A DNA stretch of 64,000 nucleotides from Neckera pumila (lineage: Eukaryota; Streptophyta; Bryopsida; Hypnales; Neckeraceae). The notes under the pieces were generated by a model. It was given only the letters and a program-made list of their open reading frames with translations, searched no databases and had not been told where the DNA came from. The position numbers and the translations under genes are program-made. Where the stretch lies: the NCBI GenBank assembly GCA_963969595.1, contig OZ018411.1:30143445-30207444 (forward strand), given 5' to 3'. This document shows, in pieces, positions 39,358 through 51,920 of the stretch. Numbering within the stretch: position 1 is the stretch's first letter; each line of letters opens with the position of its first letter.

Positions 39358-40059
39358 TCATTTTTATCTGATTTGAAATGTATTGATGTGTTGATGTTTG
39401 TTCTTGCAACCAAAATGTACTCTCTTTCTCTTTCTGAGCTAGTAGAAAATCACATAGTTAAGACTAGAGGTGATTTTATAATTTCTTTTGGTATGTGCTT
39501 CTCACAATCTGAAGCGTAAGATGGATTTACAGTACTATGATGGTATGAATTGTATCAGTACAGTATTCATGTGAAATTAGATATTCTAACCTTTTCAAGT
39601 GACACATTGCAAGTGTACAAACAACTTTTTCTTATTTCTTTGTTGAATTTCGAAATTAACAAAATGCAGTCCACATAGGAAGGATTATTCAATGTATGAT
39701 TTGGGGATTAGTATCAATTTTTGTCAAGTGCCTTATGGTTACTACACAAAATGCCACTGCCTTTCATAAAATGCACTGAATTTCAGATAGGACGTATCTC
39801 ATTATGTAATTTTCAACAAGCACAGCAAAGTTGATCGAGAGGACCAAAGGCATTCAACCTCAAAGATGACACCAATTTAGAGATAGCTATCACACTAAGA
39901 CCTAATGATTGTAGCTATCTTACCTAGAAACTCTATCATTGTTAGAACTTCCAAATGAACAGTCAAACCCTGCAGACTATTGAGTTGAAAACTTTTCTAC
40001 AGACCAGCACAGAGTACTTCCCATCCAGCACGTAAAAGAAAATGCTCAACAAAAGTACT

Positions 40060-40968
40060 CTACTTGCTGTCTTGTGCAATGATGTTGGACAAAGAATTCG
40101 ATTGCTCTATTGCATGCTCGATCCTGCAATGCGATATAGGAATATATCAAAATGAGTCGAGAAGCCCAGAACCAGATAATGGCTAACCACAAATCCAGAG
40201 CAAACTTACAAAAACCTTGAATACGATGTATTCAAAATTAACAACGCAGAGAAGTACCACAAACGCCTTGTGAGGCAAAACAGTTGAAACTTTGAATGTC
40301 GGGATAGAGGGGTCCAAACGTAAGAGCTGTTTCGATTTGGCATTGGGAGGACAACAGGAAGGAATACAAATAAACCCGGGAAGCAATCACTCGGGCCAGA
40401 CTTTTTACTCGTTTCCTGAAGCTCTCCAGCGATGAGCACTTCATCTAGAATGTAGTACGTCTGCATGTGTAAGCATAAGAGAAATCAATACATTCCGCTC
40501 TGCACTGAAACACTACAAGAGTTGCCTCAACAAAATAAAATTCTGAGATCTGGGCGGGCACATGAACACCAAAAAACAAAGCAATGGTCATCGAGCATTG
40601 TTTGATACGAAGAGCACTTAGATTGTTCTTCTTGAGAAAAGATCACAACGGTCACAAACCTTGTGGAAGTTGAAGATGAGATCCAACTCACAAACCTTCA
40701 AAGTCCATTCGCATTAAGCTCAGCTAGTACTTCTCATACTTCAATAGGACTTCCTAGAGTCATCAATAACCAATAATTAGTACTAAAACAGCAGTACAGT
40801 AGAATTTCTGCCAGCAAAGCAAGGGTGGGCTTTCGTTGAAAGGTACAAAAACCTGCAATGCCAAAATAGCGATCAAGAATCTCAACATGGTGGTGATCGA
40901 TGATTTCTAGGGTTTCCAACTCGTTATCGTCTGCCTCAATACACATGCAAAAGTACAAGCTCGCATAC
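40060..40968 (-). pseudogene. Clathrin adaptor AP-1 sigma subunit, truncated and frameshifted relic
   Basis: Four conserved pieces of the AP-1 small (sigma) subunit, which in intact form sits in the clathrin adaptor of the trans-Golgi network. Minus-strand pieces: about 40968-40857 ([20 protein letters not shown] then [10 protein letters not shown]), 40695-40660 (exactly VCELDLIFNFHK, with splice sites), 40460-40376 (TYYILDEVLIAGELQETSKK) and 40123-40060 (ending LSNIIAQDSK and stop). Defects: the N-terminal third expected upstream (starting MIHFVLLISRQGK in the family) is not found before the next gene; a 2-base loss after KKS shifts the ARVIA segment out of frame; the first piece lacks a GT donor after YFG; and bases seem missing at the start of the last exon. 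Some may be assembly errors, but together they indicate a dead copy. Confidence 0.8.
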
Positions 40969-42369
40969 CTCAAGTAGTGACGCAAAATGCCGCCGCTGCC
41001 AGTTAGCTTCGTATCGTTTCACAAATTCATTGGATGTTAATTACCATCAATACCATACTGGTTTGAGATCCCAAACTTCAAATTCTAAGAACAATGTACG
41101 AAAATGGTGATAAATTTCTACAAAACTTGAATTATTCATGATGGTACCTTCGTTCAAATGGACTATAGCTGGTGAAAAATGAGGTCATTTTTACATCAGC
41201 AAGGACAAGTAAGTTATACAAACACAGTTTTGAAGTGCACTTCCAGAACACAACCTCAATGGAGGCTCCTGTGCCTCGATACTGACCTCTGAAACTGCTG
41301 TAATTCGTACTCATCCTCATTGGTCATAAAATGTTGTTGAAAACTTGCAACTGCTGTGTGCCAACCAATTGAGTGCAAACTTTTTGTACAAAAGTGGCTC
41401 TGCCAGGAAATATGAAAAAAAGTTGAAACCGTATCATACCTAAAGCATACCATCAGCAGTGTACGGTGGGACCTTTGAATCCAAAAGTATATGGGAAAGT
41501 GAATTCTGAAGGTTTCAAGAAGCCTTGAAAGTGAGTTACTTGCAAGCTCCATTGTCATCCTATATAAGCCTAGTTGGAGAATGAACTGTAACCTACTCAT
41601 CTCTCTTGCTCCTGCAGCGAGTAGATTATATTTAAGAAAAATAAAACTCAATTAGTTAGTACTGGAAATTTTCTTTGCGATGGCCTCGGAATGCCAAGTT
41701 GTTCTTTCCATCTCAAGCATCCGCAACTGTACCTACCTGTTGGTAGGACTCCTATTGAACTTGTCATTATGGGAAATATCCCACTTCTGAACCACCAACG
41801 AAAACGCTGCAGAGCTACTTCGAAAACATACAGTAACTTGGCATTACGATATCATGAAGCAAAGTCAAGTCTTTCAGTTTGGACTTTGGACAAGCCCAGA
41901 GGCTGCACAAATCAAGTTCTGGAATTATAGAAAATTGGGTATTATTTGGATTGAGAATTTCTTTCTATGGAGCTGGTGTTCCATGCCAGAAGAGCCCAAC
42001 TCAAACAAATACATATTAGATATATTTCAAAGCAGAGGCAAGAAGGAGAGACCTTCCTGGATGTAACAGAACACGATAAACTCAGAAACTAATTCACAAA
42101 AACTGAAAGAAATGAGCACTTCACTGGTTTGTACAAGTCAAGATACTATTCCATTAGCTTAGCTGCATAAACTTTCAGGTGCAAGCATTCCATGATAAGC
42201 ACTTGGGTGGGTAAGACGCAACCTACTGAATTATTTGAGTCTTCCACAGTCTGCTCTCAATTATTACTACTAGAAACTCAAGCAAGTTAGACTCTCTCCT
42301 AAACTGTATCTTTTGTCCCTCAAAGATATTTCACCCACTTCAAACTCCAGCTAAATGTCACTGAACCAA

Positions 42370-45300
42370 TCAAACTGAGGAAATCAAGTTCTTCTTGGTC
42401 TCAAGAAATGTTTTTGGTAGTTTGACTGTGCCCAACCCCATGACTACAAAAGGAGCCCACTGATGGATACAGTAGCCATTCTTGATCATGTCCAGCATAG
42501 ATGCACGCAACGCAGATGCCACATCCAAGTCATCCTTTTTCATGGCCTTATACATACCTTCCATCAAGGTGGGTGCAGATGCATCATCAACCTTCCACTG
42601 CGAGACAACAGTAGATGGGACTCCACTGATGAGAAGGGCTCTTGCAAGGTTGAAAGTTCCTTCACTCTTCACTTCTCCCCTGGCGGTTTCACAAGCACTC
42701 AACACTACTAGCAACATACGCCACTCGTGGTCCCTTCACAATCTCCTCCGAAGTCAAGTGACACGGATCAAGCTCCCCCCTCCAAGGTCCAGTAAGTCCT
42801 CGACCACAATATACAAACTCTTCCTCTTGCGCTTTCAATGATGTCCTAGATGTAGAAGAGGAAATTTCATCAGATCTTTTTGTTTGAGACTCGCTGAGGT
42901 TGGACATGTCAGGACTATGTCGGGGTGTAGGAATTGGAGGCCATGCTTTTACCTTCGGATCAGCAAACTGAAGAGCTCCTTCTTTGAAATCATCATCTGC
43001 TCCTTTGCCATGGGTCGCCAAGTGCATGAGAGCTTGGTATTTTCCAGATCCAGTTGCACGTTGAGCCCACTCCAAAACATCTTTCTTTAGAGCACTTTTC
43101 CCCTTCAGTAGATGCACATTTGGACGTCCAAGAATGTCAGCAACGGTGTTAGCCTCCTTCCCAGAATCTATAAGACGATCACCAGGAAAGGAGAAGGCCG
43201 GGTCTCCGAGCACCAAAGCTGCTCTTGTGCCCTCCATGAGTGGGAGACTTTGAAGAGTCTTTAAACGTTCATCGCATTGTTTGAGAATGCGCAGGGAAGG
43301 TGTGCAGACAACGGTGTGGCGTTCAATCAGAAACTTCTTGGTCTCGGGATTACGAAGAGCTGCAAATGGCACACCTGCAAGGATCTGATGCAAAAGTCAC
43401 AGTAGCTAGCTGTCAATTCGGCCATGATTGCGTATGTAGATGTCTAGTTCAACTTACACAATCTAAGATGTTGGATGAATCAAGCAAGCATAAAAGATGA
43501 AACTAGAAGGTAGACTCTCAATACCTTGTTGGCACAGATGACCAATTTGTGATCTTCTTCCATGGCATCCAATGTGGGCTGGATTGGTGAAAAAAAAGCC
43601 TCATATAGGTCCTCCAAACTTTGCATCAGTTCTTGGTCTGAGAGATCTGACTCAGGATCCTGAGACATGTGATCATGCAGGTTTTTGAGCAGGATCTTCA
43701 AGTCCTTTTCTGGTTTATATGACAGCTGCATGCCCACTTCGCCATCCTGTCAGGCAACAGAAAAATCGTGAGTGTTGAACTGTACACTTGAAATTTACAG
43801 TTACTTCATTAGTACAAAATGAAGGGGAAAGCAAGAACATTGGAGATTCCCACTCAAAGGTGGCATTCTGTTCCATTGCATGACATGTTCCGGTAGCTGC
43901 AAATTAACTGTATTTGGGGCGCACCGGTGTTACGTAATAAATGATGAATTTCTCCCCCTCCTGCTCAGATGACTTGAAGAATTCTAGCATAACTGTGCCA
44001 GGGCCCGATACATCTCTGCTTTCTAGTATGCTCGCAGATGCTTCTCCCCAATCGTCCATGTCAAATCTTTGTAGCTCCGATCGGGTGCTTGGGCCCATGT
44101 TTCTCTCAGTGAGTTTGAATGCAAGTGATCGGCTGTGACCTCTTTCTGCCCACAATAGTGCTTGTAAACTCCAATCCATATAACATTGAGTATATTCTGA
44201 TGGTTCTATCTCCTGATTTCTGATTTCTTCATGGATAACCTCATGTATTAATCTTTGTGTCAGATAATACACACTCATACCATCATGTCGCTCCAGGACT
44301 GAGATCCAAAGCTCATTGGTGTCTCTCAAGCCGTATAAGAATTTATTGAGGTTTTGTCCAGAGGTCTTGAAGTGATTGAGAGCGGTTCTCAAACAATTAC
44401 ATGATCCATCTTCGCTATGTTTGTCATGAACGAATCTACAGCCCTTGAAGAGTAGAGCACCAAGCACCCTATTGTAGTAGGCCATTTTGTAAATGTCGTC
44501 TCTCTGTTCTGCTACTTTAAGAGCACTCTGCAGATTGTCCTGTGACAAACGAAAATGTTCCATATTTCTATCCGGATAGGCACGAACACCGCACGGAATG
44601 TCAGAGTTGAATGCTTTGAATAACAATAATTCGTGACAGACACCGATTTGACCATGACACCTCATCTTCTTGTCATCGTCGCCATCCGCGGAGAGCAATC
44701 CCAGGCCCTTGTGGAGACACGCAAGTGCCTCGTCCAGCTTATCTTCACTCATGCATTGTTGGCCTTGAGTCATGCGTAGTTCGAATTCATCAAACTGTTG
44801 GTCGATTTCACTCATGAGTTCTTCGGCGTCACTCATTTGTTGTACGATTTCATTACCCCATTCTTCGATTTTAATCAAGAGTTGTTCGCCTTCAAAACCC
44901 TCAGAAATCCACTTCGTGATTTGGTCAGTTTTTTCATGGTTGGTATCATCGTTTGACTTAGATCTTTTAAAAATCTGCTCCGCCGATTCAACCGCAGCTA
45001 TGTATTCCTGAACAATAACATCAGTGCCTGAAACCCCACATTCAGGATTCACAAGAATCCGTTCCAACGCAGCCGGGGATTTTAGTGCATCAGGTGATTC
45101 TTGAGGTAAACTCTTCTTCAAACGTTTCAGGACATGATTGCCAAGCTTGTGGGCCTTCTCATGCTCTCCCAAATTCCTTAGCAAGCCAAAAGATCGCAAG
45201 TATATTCCATCGTAAGAAGGATTCGTTTTGTCCATCAGCTTGAGCCTCTCATCATTCCAGAATAGAGCCGCTGCAGCTCTTCCCCACCTCTCGTATCGTG

Positions 45301-46450
45301 TACTCAACAGAGAACAAATGTAAGCCCCGACATCCAAATCGCTCATTGACCCGTCGAATACTTCAGGAATTAATTTCCGAGCTTCTGCACGTGCTACTGC
45401 AACAAGCTGTGCTTGTCTCTCCACATCCAACAAAGTATCTGCATCATATGCCCTCTCATACATTACCTCAATAATACAAAAATTTAACCCCCTGATTGTC
45501 GAATCCAACCCCGTGTGAACCTGAATCGCCGACAAACTTGCTCTGTAACATTCAATAGCCTCCGAATAGTCTACACGGTCAAGTCTGTAAATACGTGCTA
45601 GGTTTTCATAAGCCCATTCCAAAGTTTCAAGCCTTGCCGAGATAGGAAATTCGTCACCAGCTGCTCTCACTGCAGCTTCACACTGCCTATAGCATTGTTC
45701 TTCTGCGAATATCCGCCCTGCAGCTTTCGCAGCCGCAGCCTTTGCAGGAAATTCGCTAATTCTCTGGAGAAAGAATTTCCTCTTCTTTGTCAACCACTGA
45801 TCCCAGTAGCTCTTCTTATCATTTCTTTGCAGCTTCGCATACCCTAAGCTCAACATGTAAGCAAGAGAGCTCGCAACTTCTAAGTCATCGAGGGTCTTCC
45901 ATTCATCAACGATGCCTCGAGCTTCCTCCAAGGGCAACGCATTAAGAACCGCCATGTCAGCAGCTTGATCAGATTCTTGATTCTTGTCGAATACATCAAC
46001 CCACTCGAACGATGTCAAGCAATACGCAAATCTAATCTCATTGTAGGATGGTGCCACCATTCCTTCCGAGCTGGACACAACCTCTGCCCTGGTGGACAGC
46101 AACAAGAAAAAATACTCAGTTGCCTTCGAGTAGTCCGGCATGAGACTGTATCTGTATAGGTTTGCAAGTGCTAGGTACACCCAACACAGCGCCATGGGTA
46201 AATTAGAAGATCCCGCAACGTCTTTATCACCTTCTGATGCTTCTTCAAGGTAGAGCTTGCACTGCTGGTAAAACATTTCAGCTTCTATCCCATTTCCTAC
46301 AGCATCCAACCGCGCGGCTTGCTCGGCAAGCTGTTGAAATATCTCATACCATGTCTCCGTCTTTGACAACCTGCCGTTCAGGCTCTCCAATGACTCGAGT
46401 TCCAGAAATCCATTCATGGTGGAGCGTTGTATCCATCTTTCACCCTGCAT
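42370..46450 (-). CDS. TPR-CHAT protein (putative caspase-like cysteine protease), 3 exons, one frameshift
   Basis: Large protein of about 1250 residues: a helical, TPR-like N-terminal region and a C-terminal CHAT domain (clan CD, related to caspases and separase; known). Exons on the minus strand: 46450-43934, 43746-43525, 43384-42370, all GT-AG and phase 0. TPR-like stretches include ENLARIYRLDRVDYSEAIEC and EALACLHKGLGLLSADGDDD. CHAT core: LAGVPFAALRNPETKKF, ALVLGDPAFSFPGDR, catalytic His in ALMHLATHGKG, LTSEEIVK, catalytic Cys in LVVLSACETARG, then VVSQWKVDDASAPTLMEGMY. Between LTSEEIVK and LVVLSACETARG the frame changes by one base; an extra base in the CCC run at 42732-42734 (GGG on the coding strand) accounts for it exactly. 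The start may be the first ATG (46450) or an internal Met 12 codons on. Biological role in plants unknown; both active-site residues are present. Confidence 0.85.
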
Positions 46451-47500
46451 GATTCATTCCATTATTGCATGAATCACGATTTCCTGAGTCCTTACATGAG
46501 TCCTTACATGTGCTGTAGACTTCTAATTCACTCTTGCATACTTGCATCCTTTAGACTCTCTAACAGTGTCAGGTACGTGACCCATCCCGGATTTGCACAA
46601 TTGCTTGCTAACAATGACATCTAATAACAAACTACGCAGGAGCTGTGCCTCTCTAGACAACCAATGAAAACCAGCTGAGATATCCTGTACGTCATATTCA
46701 CATGGAATTAAGTAACAACATCAAATATGTGGATTAGAAATAAAGATATCTATTCATGAATGAAAGCAGTTTGCTAAATCTAGAACCCAAAGAGAACTCC
46801 AAAGGATTACTACTCTAGAATTTCAAGGGTGCATGGACCCAGCTTTGACCAGCAAACCTGATCCACAATGGAAAACATTGAGAACCCCTCTTACCAAACT
46901 AGAGGCAAAATTAGATCCTATTTGCATGTAAGAAGCCATAATTGGTATCTGAATGAAGTAGAACGAGCAGAGACTGAATGAAGCAAACGTTATCCGATGT
47001 GTTTCTTTCACATCATTTCGGCAAACACAACCGGGGTAAAAGGAGGATACAGGCTGAGATTGAGTATATTCAAGCTCAGACTACTTAGGGTTTCAGAGAT
47101 GTTACAAAAAAAGACCATTGCAGCTAAGTATATATCTCATGGAACACCATGAGACGTACTCCTGGTGCAATTGAACCATACCTACCGTTTTGGAGGCAGA
47201 ATACAAATCCAATTGTCACTCAAACGAATCAAATTGGAAAGCAGGAAGACAGTGACATGTACCTGGCCTGGACGGAGCAATGTCAACATGGTTTCCTCCT
47301 CAGTTTCCTCCTGAAATGTCCCTTCGCGCCCACAGCAAAGCCTTCAGTCCTCCCAAAAAATGAGCTCCTATCTCCTCGGCCTATAAATCTGAACTGAAAC
47401 TCCAAGTTACTCGATGAGTATTTGTGTTCAACCAACGAGTACAAGTGAATCCCTCGCACCCAAAGACTCTTAATATCAGCGTGAAGGCTACAACGCGTCG
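46451..47500 (-). other. Upstream flank of the TPR-CHAT gene
   Basis: Presumed leader and promoter. A possible 5' UTR acceptor (catgcag) overlaps the first ATG on the minus strand. No other gene seen; short frames are unremarkable. Confidence 0.35.
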
Positions 47501-47509
47501 ACGCGTAGG

Positions 47510-47940
47510 AGGGCCACAAATGGACTATTTAATTCCACCCACCTCATCAATGACTGTAGGGTACATTGTGTCTGTAAGGTTTCTATAAGATGTCTGTTTT
47601 GTGTCTATAAGATGTCTGTAAGGCGATGGGCCCAGAAGCCTCCCAAACCGGTGTCTGTAAGGTGTCTGTAAGGTGTCTGTAAGGTGTCTGTACTGTACAG
47701 GGCTAAGGGGATTACAGACTCCTTATTGCCCCAACCAAGGGTGAACGTAAAAAATTGTCCTCTCACTTTGTGCTTGTTCTTTTTTCATCTTGACATACTC
47801 AGATGAAGTTATCCATCGGATACTTATTAAGGTAGGAGGGCCATAGATGGACCATTTCAGTCCACCCACCTCATCAATGACTGTAGGGTACATTGTGTCT
47901 GTACTGTAAGATGTCTCTTTTGTGTCTGTAAGATGAGCGA
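47510..47940. repeat. Direct duplication with ggtgtctgtaa tandem repeats
   Basis: About 47505-47590 (taggagggccacaaatggac ... cccacctcatcaatgactgt ... gtacattgtgtctgta) is repeated at about 47833-47925. Between and after are short tandem runs of ggtgtctgtaa and agatgtctgta (47575-47690, again 47900-47935 and 48285-48315). Non-coding satellite-like sequence. Confidence 0.7.
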
Positions 47941-48139
47941 CCTATTTTTGAATAATGTGCCCATTAATCTAGAGGATGGTTCATGCATTCCGCTCGAAAT
48001 TGTCGTGGAGGACGCAGCAGATCAATCCGCAGATTCCGCACAGCAGACTGACTAGCTGTGTAACGCATTTGGGGAGCTGCGCTTCTGCAACTCTAATTTG
48101 TAGAGGATTAGTAACTGGTTTACAGCTTAAGTAACTGGT

Positions 48140-48240
48140 TCACAGCTTATAATTCAGCTTATAATCCAGCTTATAATTCAGAGCTTATAATTCACAGCTT
48201 ATAATTCAGCTTATAATCCAGCTTATAATAAGCTGGATGG
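48140..48240. repeat. Short tandem array of cagcttataat
   Basis: An 11-base motif cagcttataat (with c/t variants such as cagcttataatt and cagcttataatc) is repeated about eight times, ending in the palindrome agcttataataagct. Confidence 0.75.
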
Positions 48241-48782
48241 GTGAAAATCAAAGAAAGCCTCTTAGTCTAGCTAGCTAGGTCCTCCAGATGTCTGTCTGTA
48301 AGATGTCTGTATCGTACTATACTGTGCACTATTTGAAGCACCCAATGGCACCTCTGTACCCAATATCTAGGAAGGGGCGTCATTTTGGAATGCAAATCTA
48401 GGCGGGCCATACATAGCTTATCAATTCGGTCAACAAATAATAAGCTATGTTTGAATTGTCTACATTTAGATCCTGAAATGACACCCATTCCTAGAAAGGG
48501 ATGTCATTGGGTGCCTCTACCTTAGAAGTCTGGCGGTTTGTATCCACAATGCCAATAGCCTCCCATATGAGTCGCAACATTAATTTAACAACTATGTTCA
48601 CAAGGCGGCATACCTATGTGTGTTTTACTCTATGAAAAAAGAGCATGGGCTTATAGTTGTCCCCAATGAAGCAAAAATAAATTTCCAAAAATCTAACTAT
48701 ATAGATGTTTAAAGAGCCTGCTTACTAGTATGCATTTCGATTTTCAGTGCAAAGTTGCATAGGAGTTGTAAGATTATATTAA

Positions 48783-49361
48783 CCCCTAAAGTCTATTGGC
48801 CCTATAGGGGCCAAAATGCAACTTCGAATAGGCTCATACAATCTCAATACTCATCATAATTTTCTAAGACTTTTTGTGAAGCTAGAAAAATACATAAGCT
48901 TTTTGGGAATATAGTTTTTATTGCAATTGGTGCCTGGAAACAAAAGTTATGGCACAAAATCCTAAAAACGTAGGTCAGCGGGTGGCCCAATAAAAATCAC
49001 AAAAAGTCAAAAGAATTTTTTTTAAATTTTTTTCCTAAAATATTATATTTTTGTCTATATGTGAAACTTTGATTCATTCTATATGGGCTGGTGATGAGAA
49101 AGTTATGGTCAATCTTGTTTTTTGGGCAATCTAAGCATGTTCTTGATAAAGAATTCTTTATCCAACTTTGAATGCTAATATCTTCCAATCCGTACGGTCA
49201 AATTTGATGAATTTTTACCACATGATTTCAGACAAGTGAAGTACAAGATCCTATGGTTAGATTCTTTAAAAAGACATTTTTTCTACTTTCTTGGGTGAAT
49301 GCAACCAAAATGGCAATTTTGAGTGGTTTCTAATAAAAAGATGGCCTTGGAATTCTAGGGA
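48783..49361. mobile_element. TTAA-type (piggyBac-like) element, copy 5, internally deleted
   Basis: TTAA at 48779-48782 and 49362-49365; left end cccctaaagtctattgg, right end ccttggaattctaggg. The length is 579 bp against about 920: the left part (to ggcaatctaagcatgttctt) is joined directly to the block aatgctaatatcttccaatc, so about 340 bp of the middle is absent. This is a clean internal-deletion derivative. Confidence 0.72.
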
Positions 49362-49365
49362 TTAA

Positions 49366-51920
49366 GCTTTCATATTTGATTTTGAGTATGTTGGCCCTCC
49401 CCATAATATTTGAGATACTTACATACAACAGTTTTTTTGGATTGCAGGTTACGAAAACAACTAAAATTGTGTTAGCACCCTAAAATGTACTTCCGAAAAC
49501 CTTAAGTTCAAATGAAGAGCTACCAAACTCACTACACAATCCACCTTGCAATTGCTGAAATAATTATTTTGGTAAGTAGAAATTGCAAAAAACTCCAAAG
49601 CAACAATGGAATGTTCAAAATTTCAAAGGTGAAAATCATGAAAAACACTTTATACTTTCCATTGGAACCATTTTCAAAGCAAATGGATGAATACAATTTT
49701 TTTTAAATCAACTCAAGTGGAATTGGCAAGCTTTGCATGAAGTTGAGAAATCAAGTAAAATTTGTAAGCTTTACTCTTCCACTAAGGTGAATGTACCCAT
49801 ACCCGATAACTTAAGGGATTAACCAACAGATATTGAGCAATTTAAGGCACAAGAATTTTTTACCATATAGAAAGATAAGAAATATGGGGATTCCCAAATG
49901 TTTGTATTTTTATTCCCAAAATTGAAATTACTATGAATTTTGGGAGTCAAAAAGTTGTCAGAACTAGTAGCCAATCTCTAGGATCATCCAATTCCGACCA
50001 TCTAAAAACTGCTTTTCCGCTCACTATTTTTTATCTTTCTTCTTCACTACTTTGGGACATGTCATAACCTTATTAGTCCCAACCTTGAAAAAACACAATC
50101 CAAGCTTTCTAGCCGTGGTTGGAAATAGTGCCCCCTACAGGTTGGTTATGGGTCAAGATTGACTATGGGTACATTTACCTTAAAGGTCCATGTACGCCTT
50201 TGAGGGCTTCTCAAAAACAAAATATTTACCTTTTTCAATGAAAAATAAAAGTTTCCAATAGTTAACCTTCAATACAACTCGTAAAATTCTTTAGAAAGGT
50301 CAAAGGAATTTATCTGCCCACACCAAAATGAGCCTAAAATTTCGAGGCAACCATATATGGTCACTCAGCATGAGGGGATAAGGATAGTTCTGCACAAATA
50401 TTGTTGTTTGTGGAGCTCCTAGCTACCAAGTCACTTAACACTAAATTCATTAGAATGAGATAATGGGGACCTCTCAAAATAATATTTATCCATTTGTAGG
50501 GTGAAAAAATTGAAGTTGAGTTGTATCCTATTTCAATTTCAAGACATTTAGTTCATTAATTAAAGAGTAGTTTCCATTAAACTGAGAGTTTTAGATAGTC
50601 AAAGTTTTCTTGAACAATTTTGGTTCAATCTAATGATAATAATTGCCCATATAATAATAATAATTGCCCATATAAGTGGATGTTGTTTTGGCTGTTGAGC
50701 ACTAAGTCATGAACTCAGTGGTTGGTTGTAAAAGATTGTTATCTCATTTAGGTGGCCTGGATTTTGATTTCCATTGAATTTGTATGAGCACCTATGGATT
50801 TTATACAACTTAGTGCTCCTAAATAAGCTTTGCAAGCAAGAAAGTTGTAATAAGCAACCAATTCTCTTCCCATTGAACACAAAATTATTAAGCTTCATTG
50901 GAGGGTCCTTTTGCCCCCCTCCCCCGACCCCGAAAAATAGGAGTCCTCTTAGCAAATGAGATTGCAATCAATGACAGGTTGTGCTGCTCCACCAATCCAA
51001 TGTGTTGTCTTATAACTTAATTCTCCCCCCAGGGATCTTGGAGGAAATTATACCTCCACCTTGGGAGAGAGACCGCAACCAGTTAACAATTTTATAAGTT
51101 TATCTAAGTGCTTATGAAATTTATATAACTTAGTGTTGCTAAATAAGCTTGCTAGGCAAGAAAGTTTTAGCAACCAACTCGTTTTCTTCCCAAAACCCTA
51201 AACTTCACAAATAGGGAGTTGAATTGAATCTTTTGAAGACAACTAAAGAACAAATTAAAAGTGCATTTCATTTAGAGAATATTTCAAAGGTTCCAAAACT
51301 AATTTGCACTTAGAATGTAGATCAATACTGGAGGTGAGATAGACTAGGATGAAGTTTTGAGTTAGTTTAGAGTAGATGTGGATGAAAGTCACCCGTATTG
51401 GACCGATTCAAGTGAACTAAATATTTGAAAATTAGAATAAATTCTAAGTTCAATCTCAAAATCCAAAGTAGGTTTATATCGGTTAAATTGATAGAAACCA
51501 ACAAATGATGTTTAATGGTTAGATTAGAGAACTCTTAGAAAAAAAGTCCATTTGAAACAAAAATTTATATTTTAGTAAATGGCATTAAAAACTCTACAAA
51601 CTAGGCTAGTGGGAGTTTAGACTTGATTAACCTTTGCTAGTCCTTCTTTTTTTACTTATCTTAGCTAAAATTGTCCAAAAGTAATAATTTTCTATTACAT
51701 TGTTTTAGACATTATACTTAGATCATCTAAGAAGTAGAAAGACACATCATTTGTCCATTGCTTGCAATGGACAAATAGACAACGCATTAGACACCAACTG
51801 AAGAATTCAAGAAAAACAAGAATCTAATTGTGCATATTTTATTGTAAAGGTGAAGATAAAACGCTCACAAGAATATAGAAGATGGTAAGAAAAATTTGGT
51901 GTTCAATTGGTGGGCGATAA
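49366..51920. other. Gene-free sequence
   Basis: No gene or RNA recognised. Near 50730-50960 and 51090-51210 two stretches resemble each other (ttatacaacttagtgctcctaaataagctttgcaagcaagaaagtt), suggesting an old local duplication. Confidence 0.45.

Noticed and set aside
39358..40059. TPP riboswitch near the thiamin pyrophosphokinase gene
   Set aside because: No CTGAGA-type core or matching helices were found in the 3' flank; plant TPP riboswitches are known from THIC, not TPK.
41256..41651. 131-codon minus-strand frame as a possible N-terminus of AP-1 sigma
   Set aside because: It contains none of the expected sigma motifs (such as the RQGK or KWY segments), so the 5' exons are regarded as missing.
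47575..47700. CRISPR-like regular short repeats
   Set aside because: The repeats abut without unique spacers and sit in a plant nuclear genome; they are a simple tandem array.
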